A program made the translations under genes and the position numbers. From contig DATCLO010000034.1 in assembly GCA_036563875.1 (NCBI GenBank), forward strand, positions 1 to 64,000: DNA of 64,000 nt, read 5' to 3'. This document shows, piece by piece, positions 25,780 to 33,215 of the stretch. Numbering within the stretch: the stretch's first letter is position 1; each line of letters starts with the position of its first letter. The DNA is from ZC4RG29 sp036563875. GTDB taxonomy: Bacteria > Bacteroidota > Bacteroidia > Cytophagales > Cyclobacteriaceae. Under the pieces are notes generated by a model. The model did no database searches. It was not told the DNA's origin and worked only from the letters and a program-made list of their open reading frames with translations.

Positions 25780-27096
25780 TTAATTTTGCAGCCGAAGGAC
25801 GAGTACCCGCCGGGTTTGCTCGGTAACTTTAACGTTGTCGGAGATTCTGTAACCGACAATCCAGACAATCTCGCCTCCCGACTCCACCACCGTGACACCT
25901 TGCTTTGCGGGTCGGGAAACCTTCTCGTCAACGAGGAAATCACTCACCTTTTTATGGCGCTTCATGCCCAGCGGCACAAACCTATCGCCTTCGCGCCACC
26001 GCCGCCAAACCAGGGGAAAGGTGATCTTGTCCAGGTCTATCATCGCTACTGAGGGACGGCTTTGCACGTCCCTGCCTACATCCTGTACATCCAAAGTGAG
26101 GCTCTGTCCGGCGAGGTGTGCCTCACGTGCGCCTTCCGGGATCGATGTCTGGACTTCATTTTCTGAAGGCGGCGCTCCTACGATCAACTCATCACGGCCC
26201 ACCGTAACCTGGTGCGTTGGCGATAAAAACACTGCACCCGGCTGATGCCGCTGTGCCATGGTTCGACACTGATCAAAGTTGAATCCGAGGTCTTTCAACA
26301 ATTCCCAAAGCACAACCGATGCGTGAGGATCTTCAGACAATTCAGACAATCGAATATGAACGTGGGTGCCATCATGAAACATGTTTCGTGTGCTGAAATC
26401 CCGGAGATGGGCGCGCGCAAAACGTCGTGCCCCGCGAATACGGATCAACGTGTCTGAGAACGTTGTTTCCAGGTTAGGATTAATCTCCCGTAAAACCGGG
26501 ATGACCTTATGACGTATCACATTGCGTTGATAGTCGTCCGTCGCGTTGGAAGCATCCTCACGCCATTGTAATGAAGCACCACGGGCAAACGCTTCCAGCT
26601 CGATACGGGAAGCAAATAGCATCGGTCGTACAAATCGATTCTTTTTGAGCGGTACGCCCGTCAACCCGTCGATGCCCGTACCTCGTGCGAGGTTAAGAAG
26701 GATGGTCTCGAGGGCGTCGTTCAGGTGGTGGGCAGTCGCGACATAGTCGTAGTGATGGTCACGAGCGACCTCCTCCAGCCAGGCGTTACGCAGATCGCGG
26801 GCAGCCATTTGGATGGATATGCCGCGGCTGCTTGCAACCTCCCTGGTTGAAAAGCGTGTCGCGTGGAAGGGCATGTCCAACTCGTTGGCAAGGCCCTGCA
26901 CAAAGGATTCATCTCCATCAGAAGACTCTCCTCTCAGGCTGAAGTTACAGTGCGCCAGACCGGCAGTAAAGCCAGCCTGATGAAACAGGTAAGCCATCAC
27001 GGTGGAGTCAAGTCCTCCGCTAACTGCCAGGAGTATCCGGTGTTCCTTTTCGAAGAGCTGGTTTTGACGTATGTGATTCAGAAATCGCTCCAGCAT
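25780..27096 (-). CDS. tilS: tRNA(Ile)-lysidine synthase
   Basis: About 438 residues from the ATG at 27096 (MLERFLNHIRQNQ). The PP-loop SGGLDS lies at residues 26-31, and AHHLNDALETILLNLARGTG, the TilS-specific motif, follows. GLTGVPLKKNRFVRPMLF completes the N-terminal domain, and a C-terminal TilS domain (WRRWREGDRFVPLGMKRHKK) is present. The enzyme modifies C34 of tRNA-Ile2 with lysine and is essential in most bacteria. The gene is divergent from the OstA-like gene with an 84-bp spacer. Confidence 0.93.
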   Translation of the reverse strand: MLERFLNHIRQNQLFEKEHRILLAVSGGLDSTVMAYLFHQAGFTAGLAHCNFSLRGESSDGDESFVQGLANELDMPFHATRFSTREVASSRGISIQMAARDLRNAWLEEVARDHHYDYVATAHHLNDALETILLNLARGTGIDGLTGVPLKKNRFVRPMLFASRIELEAFARGASLQWREDASNATDDYQRNVIRHKVIPVLREINPNLETTFSDTLIRIRGARRFARAHLRDFSTRNMFHDGTHVHIRLSELSEDPHASVVLWELLKDLGFNFDQCRTMAQRHQPGAVFLSPTHQVTVGRDELIVGAPPSENEVQTSIPEGAREAHLAGQSLTLDVQDVGRDVQSRPSVAMIDLDKITFPLVWRRWREGDRFVPLGMKRHKKVSDFLVDEKVSRPAKQGVTVVESGGEIVWIVGYRISDNVKVTEQTRRVLVLRLQN

Positions 27097-27180
27097 GGCC
27101 AAATGTACCAAAATACAGATGTGTGCGGCCCAAAATTTGCGCCCATTTCTATATTCACAACGAACGGTGTAGCTTGCACA

Positions 27181-28746
27181 ATGATGAAGGCGGCCAACCA
27201 TATACCTTTCCCCTCCCTTCGGGGTACTATCTGGATACTGGCCATCTTGTGCATGGCGACGATCACCGCCAATGGCCAGCAAAATGTCAAGCTCGAGCAC
27301 GCCGACCAACTCAGTTTCGAACGGGATAAGGGATACCAAAAGCTTACCGGAAACGTAGTCTTTACTCAGAATCAAACGACGATCTATTGCGACTCTGCCT
27401 ACCTGTACAAGGAAAAAAACTCGGTGGAAGCATTCGGACGGGTACGGATTACGGAAGGCGATTCTGTGACTGTAACGGGCCGAAGGCTTGAATACGACGG
27501 CAACACCAAGAGAGCACGGCTGAGGGACAATGTAGTGTTCGTCAAATTAGCAACAGCAACGCTGTATACGGACAGGCTGGACTACGACAGGCCGGCCAAC
27601 ATCGCTTATTACTTCGACGGCGGAAAACTCGTCGATTCCATCAACACACTAACCAGTGTACGCGGCTACTACGACGTTAACTCGAACATGGCCTCGTTTA
27701 AACGCGACGTCCATGTGGTGAATCCGGATTACACCATGACATCGGACAGCCTGCAGTACAACTCACGTACGAAGGTGGTTTACTTCAGAACACCCACGAC
27801 AGCTGTCGACAAGGAGGGCCGTACATTTATTTATGAAGGTGGTGAATACGATACCAAGACCAAGCAATCAGACTTTACGGGAGGCGTGGCTGAATCACCA
27901 AGCTACCAACTCAGTGGCAACGAGTGGCGGCTGGACCGGGTCCGACAGCTGTACCAGGTGCGCGGCGATGTGGAAATGGTCTCGAAGGAAGAGAACCTTA
28001 TCATTTACAGTGAGGCGGTCGACTACTACAAAGGCCAGGAAATAACGAAGGTGTACGACAAAGCCTGGGTTGCCAAGATCACGGACGACCAGGATACGCT
28101 TTTCATTACAGCCGATACCCTGGTATCCATCGATAGCGACATCCCTGAGAACAAACGGCTACTCGCCTATCACAATGTCAAAATCTACAAGAAGGACATG
28201 CAGGGCGTGGCTGACTCGTTGGTCTACATTGCCGCAGATTCGACTATTCATTTCTATCGCGACCCCGTCCTCTGGAACACCGGGAATCAGATGACGGCGG
28301 ATTCGGTCCGCATGCTGATCGAGAACAATAACATCAGCAAGATTTTCCTCATTCGCAACGCGTTTGTCGTCTCACAGGACACGCTCAAAAACTTCAACCA
28401 GATCAAGGGCAGAGACATGACCGCCGACTTCAAGAACGGGAACATCCACCAGGTGATCGTAAGGGGAAATGGCGAAAGCCTCTACTTTGTGTTCGATGAA
28501 GATGATCTTAGCTTCACGGGGATAAATCGCATCGTCTGCAGCAACATCCTCATCAGATTCAGGGAGGGGCGCGTGTACGATCTGAATTTTTATGTACAGC
28601 CCGACGCCAGCTTTGTTCCGCCCCATGAACTCACCGAGGACATGAAAAGACTCAAGGGATTTTCGTGGAGAGAAGAGATCCGACCTGCAAAAGAGGATGT
28701 AGTTCCTGCTAAGAAAGTCGCCGCCGATACACGAAAATTGCCGTGA
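27181..28746 (+). CDS. OstA-like protein (LPS transport family)
   Basis: About 521 residues from the ATG at 27181; the open frame upstream overlaps tilS antisense. An N-terminal signal peptide (GTIWILAILCMATITANG, cleaved before QQNVKLE) precedes repeated OstA/LptA-like strands such as KLTGNVVFTQNQTTIYCDSA, GRRLEYDGNTKRARLRDNVV and QVRGDVEMVSKEENLIIYSE. The protein is longer than LptA and shorter than LptD and lacks an obvious barrel. Bacteroidota OstA-like proteins are thought to help LPS cross the periplasm. A C-terminal Pro/Lys tail (REEIRPAKEDVVPAKKVAAD) is of unknown role. Confidence 0.85.
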   Translation: MMKAANHIPFPSLRGTIWILAILCMATITANGQQNVKLEHADQLSFERDKGYQKLTGNVVFTQNQTTIYCDSAYLYKEKNSVEAFGRVRITEGDSVTVTGRRLEYDGNTKRARLRDNVVFVKLATATLYTDRLDYDRPANIAYYFDGGKLVDSINTLTSVRGYYDVNSNMASFKRDVHVVNPDYTMTSDSLQYNSRTKVVYFRTPTTAVDKEGRTFIYEGGEYDTKTKQSDFTGGVAESPSYQLSGNEWRLDRVRQLYQVRGDVEMVSKEENLIIYSEAVDYYKGQEITKVYDKAWVAKITDDQDTLFITADTLVSIDSDIPENKRLLAYHNVKIYKKDMQGVADSLVYIAADSTIHFYRDPVLWNTGNQMTADSVRMLIENNNISKIFLIRNAFVVSQDTLKNFNQIKGRDMTADFKNGNIHQVIVRGNGESLYFVFDEDDLSFTGINRIVCSNILIRFREGRVYDLNFYVQPDASFVPPHELTEDMKRLKGFSWREEIRPAKEDVVPAKKVAADTRKLP

Positions 28747-28786
28747 ACGGCAACCAGACTATTTTATTGTCCTAAAAATGTAAAAT

Positions 28787-28843
28787 ATCGTAGCGTGATT
28801 ATGACTTTAGCGCCTAAAGTGCTAAATTTTGTTACGCTACGAT
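28787..28843 (+). promoter_or_regulatory. Nested inverted repeats before T9SS cargo gene
   Basis: ATCGTAGCGT (28787-28796) and ACGCTACGAT (28834-28843) are perfect 10-bp inverted arms. Between them lies a second hairpin, ACTTTAG-cgc-CTAAAGT (28804-28820). GCTAAA at 28821 could pair with TTTAGC instead, giving a competing structure. The outer arm ends 11 bp before the ATG at 28855. It may be a regulatory leader, an operator or a mobile palindromic repeat. Confidence 0.5.
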
Positions 28844-28854
28844 TTAGCTAACCT

Positions 28855-29562
28855 ATGAAGGGCACCCTCCTGCTGATATGGTTGTGCGCGATTTGTTTTG
28901 AACTAACCGGACAGGCCTTAGAAATCACTGGTGTTCAGGATGCTTACAAAGGCAGCGTGGGTGATGTGGTACGGGCTCCTCTCAAATTTACGAACCACTC
29001 CGACAAGGCCATCACGGTATATCTGAGACGAACGGGGGGACAAATCGGCACCTCACAGAAAAGTTTCTTCTGCAAGGGCGGCCACTGTCTCGATGGTGCT
29101 GTTCAGGATATGATTCTGAGACTTGATCCCGGTCAAACGGTGTCTGACCTGGAGATTGCGCTCGAGGCGGGATTGGTCCCCGGCCTCAGTACCATGCGAT
29201 ACATGGCAGTTAACCGAACCAACCCGTCGGAAGTGCTTGAGTTCGACCTCAACTTTATTGTGGAGGAACGCCCCAGGCATTCGACTATCTATCACTCCCG
29301 GTATATAACGGTTCAGGACGTGTATCCGAACCCTGCTAACGACGCTTATGCCTACGTCGATTATCGAATCCTGGAAGACCAGGTGGCGGCCAGAATCGTC
29401 GTACACAGCGTTCTGGGCAACATCATGGGAGAATACGAGCTCCCGAGTTTTGAGAGCCAGGCCAAAATCATGACCGGGAACCTCAATCCGGGCATTTATT
29501 TTTGCACCCTCTACATCGACGGCGAGGCAGTGATGACGCGAAAGCTGATCGTCAGGCGTTGA
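28855..29562 (+). CDS. T9SS cargo protein with C-terminal sorting domain
   Basis: A 235-residue secreted protein. It has a signal peptide (MKGTLLLIWLCAICFELTG) and a middle domain of Ig-like strands (APLKFTNHSDKAITVYLRRT). The last 80 residues form a type A sorting domain: VQDVYPNPANDAYAYVDY, then LGNIMGEYELP and the terminal MTRKLIVRR. A cysteine pair is present in FFCKGGHCLDG. The sorting domain directs export by the type IX system and anchoring at the cell surface or release. The passenger function is unknown. It precedes the bamD-porD cluster and may be co-regulated with secretion. Confidence 0.82.
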   Translation: MKGTLLLIWLCAICFELTGQALEITGVQDAYKGSVGDVVRAPLKFTNHSDKAITVYLRRTGGQIGTSQKSFFCKGGHCLDGAVQDMILRLDPGQTVSDLEIALEAGLVPGLSTMRYMAVNRTNPSEVLEFDLNFIVEERPRHSTIYHSRYITVQDVYPNPANDAYAYVDYRILEDQVAARIVVHSVLGNIMGEYELPSFESQAKIMTGNLNPGIYFCTLYIDGEAVMTRKLIVRR

Positions 29563-29656
29563 TTTCTTCCGAAGTACGCCTTTTCTGCCCCTTCCAACAT
29601 CATTCACCTGAATCCCGGCCCCCGATTTTGCGTTTTACAGTACCGGCCGGAACCAC

Positions 29657-29664
29657 TATATTTG
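29657..29664 (+). promoter_or_regulatory. TAnnTTTG -7 element of bamD cluster
   Basis: TATATTTG matches the Bacteroidota -7 consensus exactly, seven bases before the bamD ATG at 29672. No TTG with standard spacing is seen upstream. The transcript would have a very short leader. Confidence 0.4.
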
Positions 29665-29671
29665 CGGGCTT

Positions 29672-30487
29672 ATGCGGAAAATTTTTGGTTTTTCACTGGT
29701 AGTTGTGGCCCTGATGCTTGCCGGCAGTTGCGGGCAGTTCAGGAAGATCGAAAAGAACCCCGACTGGCGGGTCAAGTACGAAGGTGCCATGGCCTACTAT
29801 GCCAAGAAAGACTACTACAAGGCTGCCACGCTGTTTGAGCAGATCCTGCCCATTGTCCGCGGACTACCCGAGGGTGAAAAGGTGCAGTTTCACCTGGCCT
29901 ATTGCCAGTATTACGAAAAAATGTACCTCTTGGCATCAGAGCAGTTCAAGACCTTCTATGAAACTTATGGCCGAAGCCCGATGGTAGAGGAAGCCCGCTT
30001 TATGAGCGCTTATTCCCTGTACGTCCACTCCCCGTCGTACAACCTCGATCAAAACAGCAGTGTCCAGGCGATGGCGGCCATGCAGGAGTTCCTGAATCGG
30101 TATCCAAACAGCAAGTTCCTCGACCAGGCTGTGAAGGCCATTGAGGACATGCAGCAAAAGCTTGAACGCAAGGGGTTCGAAAACGCCCGGCAGTATTACA
30201 AAATGCGGAACTACAAGGCCGCGATCGTAGCGCTCGGGAACTTCAAGCTGAACTTCCCCGACTCAAAGTATCTCGAGGAGGCACAGTTCCTCATCGTTGC
30301 GTCGCAGTATGAACTCGCTGAGCAAAGCATATACAGCCGTCAGGAAGAACGGTACAATGAAGTGATCGAGTTGTACAAGCAACTCGTCGACAAGTACCCG
30401 AACAGTGTCTATCTGCGCGAAGCAGAAAAGATGTATACTGACAGCCTCCAAAAACTGAGTAAATTCAAAAGTCAAAATAATTCCTAA
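29672..30487 (+). CDS. bamD: Outer-membrane protein assembly factor BamD
   Basis: A 271-residue lipoprotein: signal and lipobox LAGSC with the lipidated cysteine at residue 20. Five TPR-like hairpins follow, for example GAMAYYAKKDYYKAATLFEQ, FLNRYPNSKFLDQAVKAIED and YKQLVDKYPNSVYLREAEKM. This is the YfiO/BamD layout. It anchors with BamA at the outer membrane to insert beta-barrel proteins, including the large barrels of the type IX system. It is the first gene of a co-directional run through recN; the rpoZ start is 12 bp after its stop. Confidence 0.92.
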   Translation: MRKIFGFSLVVVALMLAGSCGQFRKIEKNPDWRVKYEGAMAYYAKKDYYKAATLFEQILPIVRGLPEGEKVQFHLAYCQYYEKMYLLASEQFKTFYETYGRSPMVEEARFMSAYSLYVHSPSYNLDQNSSVQAMAAMQEFLNRYPNSKFLDQAVKAIEDMQQKLERKGFENARQYYKMRNYKAAIVALGNFKLNFPDSKYLEEAQFLIVASQYELAEQSIYSRQEERYNEVIELYKQLVDKYPNSVYLREAEKMYTDSLQKLSKFKSQNNS

Positions 30488-30499
30488 CCAAGAAAGCGT

Positions 30500-30823
30500 A
30501 TGGCCATCCAATCGTCAATCGTAACCAGAGACGTCGACAAGCTTGCAGCCCCTACGGGCAACATATATGAGACTGTCGTGATCATATCGAAGCGCGCCAA
30601 GCAAATTGCCGTAAACCTTAAGGAAGAGCTGAACAATAAGCTCGCGGAATTTGCCACGACTGTCGACAATCTGGAAGAAGTGTTTGAAAACCGCGAACAG
30701 ATTGAGATATCGAAGTTCTACGAACGCATGCCTAAGCCGACCAGCACAGCAACTGAAGAGTTCCTGGAAGGCAAGCTGAACTACCGCTACCGCAGCGAGC
30801 TGGACGAAGTCACAGAAAACTGA
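30500..30823 (+). CDS. rpoZ: DNA-directed RNA polymerase omega subunit (Bacteroidota type)
   Basis: A 107-residue protein with the RpoZ core NIYETVVIISKRAKQIAVNL near residues 22-41, the region that latches onto the beta-prime subunit. Bacteroidota RpoZ proteins are longer than the E. coli one and diverge at the C-terminus, as here (KFYERMPKPTSTATEEFLEG). Its place between bamD and coaBC is typical of the phylum, whereas in many other bacteria it follows gmk. Confidence 0.88.
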   Translation: MAIQSSIVTRDVDKLAAPTGNIYETVVIISKRAKQIAVNLKEELNNKLAEFATTVDNLEEVFENREQIEISKFYERMPKPTSTATEEFLEGKLNYRYRSELDEVTEN

Positions 30824-30843
30824 AGGCTCACCCGCCTGGGAGC

Positions 30844-32052
30844 ATGAGCGTTCTGAATGGCAGAAAGATCGTTCTGGGTGTATGCGGAAGTATTGCCGCA
30901 TACAAGGCCGCCGTGCTCACCCGGCTGTTCGTGAAGGCAGGCTGTTCCGTCCGCGTCGTGATGACCCGATCAGCCTTAGACTTCGTCGCGCCTCTCACTT
31001 TCTCAACGCTGTCAAAAAATCCGGTTGTCCACGAATTCATTCGCTCCGAAGACGGCGCGTGGAACAACCACGTTGAACTTGGCCTCTGGGCAGATGCGCT
31101 CGTGGTAGCGCCATGCAGCGCCAACAGTCTCGCCAAATTTGCCCACGGAATATGCGATAACCTTTTGACGGCAGTGTACCTCTCGGCCCGATGTCCTGTT
31201 TTTCTCGCTCCGGCGATGGACCTTGACATGCTGGCCCATCCGTCTACACAAAGCAACCTCGATCGCCTACGCTCTTTCGGTAATCACGTTATTGATACGG
31301 GTTACGGCGAGTTGGCCAGCGGCCTCACCGGCGACGGTCGCATGGCAGAACCCGAAGAGATTGTGCGTTACCTCGAAGATGCTCTGGCATTGGGAGAAAA
31401 ACTTCGCGGAAAGCGTGCACTGGTTACCGCGGGACCTACACAAGAGGCTATTGATCCGGTTCGGTACATCGGTAACCGATCCTCGGGCAAGATGGGATTC
31501 GCCATCGCTGAGCGACTTGCACGGCTCGGGGCAAAGGTAAACCTCGTCACCGGCCCGACCAGTCTGCATACCAGCCACCCGAATATCAGCGTTACACAAG
31601 TGGTGTCGGCCCAGGAAATGTACGACGCCTGCGTGTCGGCCTTTCCGGAGACAGATATCGCGGTATTGGCAGCGGCAGTGGCAGATTATCGTCCCGCGGT
31701 GCAGCACGAACAGAAGATCAAAAAGAGCACAGATCAAACATCCCTTACCCTGGTGCCTACTAAAGACATTGCTGCCACGCTGGGGGGAATGAAAAAGAAT
31801 GGTCAATTTGTAGTCGGGTTTGCGCTTGAGACGGACAATGAAAGGGCCAATGCCATCAGCAAGCTGTCGAGCAAGAACCTGGACATGATCGTTTTGAATT
31901 CGCTGCGCGATGAAGGTGCGGCGTTCGGTCATGATACGAATAAGGTGACCATCATCGACCGCGAACAGAACGAGACGAGCTTTGAACTAAAGAGCAAAAA
32001 AGAAGTTGCGGGGGATATCGTCAATGCTATCATTGAGAAGATCATGGATTAA
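30844..32052 (+). CDS. coaBC: Bifunctional phosphopantothenoylcysteine decarboxylase / phosphopantothenate-cysteine ligase
   Basis: A 402-residue fusion. The N-terminal flavoprotein (CoaC) half has GVCGSIAAYKAAVLTRLFVK, the catalytic histidine in AWNNHVELGLWADA and PAMDLDML. The C-terminal ligase (CoaB) half has LVTAGPTQEAIDPVRYIGNR and SSGKMGFAIAERLARLGAKV. Together they make 4'-phosphopantetheine from phosphopantothenate in CoA synthesis. It starts 21 bp after rpoZ, and its 3' end overlaps porD by 29 bp, so translation is coupled. Confidence 0.95.
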   Translation: MSVLNGRKIVLGVCGSIAAYKAAVLTRLFVKAGCSVRVVMTRSALDFVAPLTFSTLSKNPVVHEFIRSEDGAWNNHVELGLWADALVVAPCSANSLAKFAHGICDNLLTAVYLSARCPVFLAPAMDLDMLAHPSTQSNLDRLRSFGNHVIDTGYGELASGLTGDGRMAEPEEIVRYLEDALALGEKLRGKRALVTAGPTQEAIDPVRYIGNRSSGKMGFAIAERLARLGAKVNLVTGPTSLHTSHPNISVTQVVSAQEMYDACVSAFPETDIAVLAAAVADYRPAVQHEQKIKKSTDQTSLTLVPTKDIAATLGGMKKNGQFVVGFALETDNERANAISKLSSKNLDMIVLNSLRDEGAAFGHDTNKVTIIDREQNETSFELKSKKEVAGDIVNAIIEKIMD

Positions 32053-32941
32053 GCTGGGCTTGTTCCTCGCGCTGACAGTTGCATCTGGCATCGCGTCAGC
32101 ACAGGAACTGAACTGCATCGTGAATATCAACGCGACGCAAATTCCCACGTCTGACCGTGGAATCTTCGACGACATGAAGGCGTCGATAGAACAGTTCATG
32201 AATGGTCGCAAATGGACCAACGATGCCTTCAGAAATCACGAAAAGATCGACTGCAGCCTGCTGATCACAATCACCAAGATGCCGGCCATCGGCAACTTCA
32301 GTGCATCGGTACAAATCCAATCGGCAAGGCCGGTGTTCAACACGAACTATTCATCGCTGGTGTTCAATTTTGCCGATCGGGAATGGGAGTTCGAATACAT
32401 TGAATCGCTCCCGCTTGAATACAACGATAACGCATTTACCAGCAACCTGACCTCTATGCTGGCCTTTTATGCGTACATCATTTTAGGATTTGATTACGAC
32501 ACGTTCAGCGAGTTGGGAGGCACACCCTACTTTCAACGCGCTCTTATGGTTGTGAACAACGCCCAGCAATCGCTTCGACCCGGATGGCAACAGCTGGGCA
32601 GCAACAGGAACCGGTATTGGCTGATCGAGAACATCATGAACCCGCAGATGCTGGAGTTGCGCAAGGCGATGTATTCTTACCATCGTCTCGGTTTGGACAC
32701 CTTTACGAAAGACCCGGACAACAGCAGGCGAATTATCCTGGAGGGATTGCGGAAAATTCTGGAAATACGGGAAATCAATCCCAATGCGATCCTCCTTGTA
32801 AGCTTCCTTGACGCGAAGTCGAAGGAAGTCGCCAACGTTTTCTCCGATGGCAATATCCAGGTCCGCCGGGAAGCCTATGATGTGATCACGACCATCGACC
32901 CGACCAACAATGCGCTGTACGCCAAAATCCTCCAAAACTAG
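32024..32941 (+). CDS. porD: Type IX secretion system protein PorD (DUF4835)
   Basis: About 305 residues from the ATG at 32024, inside the end of coaBC. A signal peptide (LGLFLALTVASGIASAQ) precedes ELNCIVNINATQIPTSDRGI, the start of the DUF4835 family, with FAYYIILGFDYDTFSELGG-like sequence (MLAFYAYIILGFDYDTFSEL) in the middle. Members in Bacteroidota are named PorD and needed for type IX secretion, though the mechanism is unclear. Length matches the family. Its presence next to bamD and near a T9SS cargo gene supports a working secretion system in this organism. Confidence 0.85.
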   Translation: MLSLRRSWIKLGLFLALTVASGIASAQELNCIVNINATQIPTSDRGIFDDMKASIEQFMNGRKWTNDAFRNHEKIDCSLLITITKMPAIGNFSASVQIQSARPVFNTNYSSLVFNFADREWEFEYIESLPLEYNDNAFTSNLTSMLAFYAYIILGFDYDTFSELGGTPYFQRALMVVNNAQQSLRPGWQQLGSNRNRYWLIENIMNPQMLELRKAMYSYHRLGLDTFTKDPDNSRRIILEGLRKILEIREINPNAILLVSFLDAKSKEVANVFSDGNIQVRREAYDVITTIDPTNNALYAKILQN

Positions 32942-32966
32942 CCTTTCAAATAGTCTGGTTTACTCC

Positions 32967-32974
32967 TATTTTTG
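32967..32974 (+). promoter_or_regulatory. TAnnTTTG -7 element before 74-aa gene
   Basis: TATTTTTG matches the -7 consensus in the 49-bp spacer after porD, 16 bp before the GTG at 32991. It may give the last two genes of the cluster an internal promoter. No clear -33 element is seen. Confidence 0.35.
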
Positions 32975-32990
32975 ACTTGTACCCGTCGAC

Positions 32991-33215
32991 GTGAGCAAGA
33001 AGCAAATCAGGATTTCGGGCGCCGACGAGGTAAAGAAACGGCTGCCCAACCTAACGAAGCGAAGCATTAACCTGGTGCTGCGCAACAACACGGTCGTATT
33101 CGGGATTTTGGATGAAGTTCGCGACGATCACGTTGTCGTTTCGAACATGAGAAAGAAGAAGATGAGTGTTGCGTTCGACTCTATTGCAGAGGCTTTTACC
33201 GATATCGATCCCTGA
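32991..33215 (+). CDS. 74-residue protein with Sm/Hfq-like pattern
   Basis: A small basic protein from a GTG start. After a basic helix (residues 10-25, ADEVKKRLPNLTKRSI) the sequence INLVLRNNTVVFGILDEVRD continues to DHVVVSN. It resembles an Sm1 motif: hydrophobic strand, polar turn (RNN, 31-33), a central glycine (G38), a hydrophobic residue two further on and an acidic turn (D45-D46). MSVAFDSIAEAFTDID then fits an Sm2-like strand pair. An Hfq/LSm-like RNA-binding role is inference. The stop and the recN start overlap (TGATG), so the two are coupled. Codon pattern and placement make this a real gene. Confidence 0.65.
   Translation: MSKKQIRISGADEVKKRLPNLTKRSINLVLRNNTVVFGILDEVRDDHVVVSNMRKKKMSVAFDSIAEAFTDIDP

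Noticed and set aside
31267..31932. 221-codon minus-strand ORF inside coaBC
   Set aside because: It is antisense to coaBC, whose two domains are complete and unmistakable.
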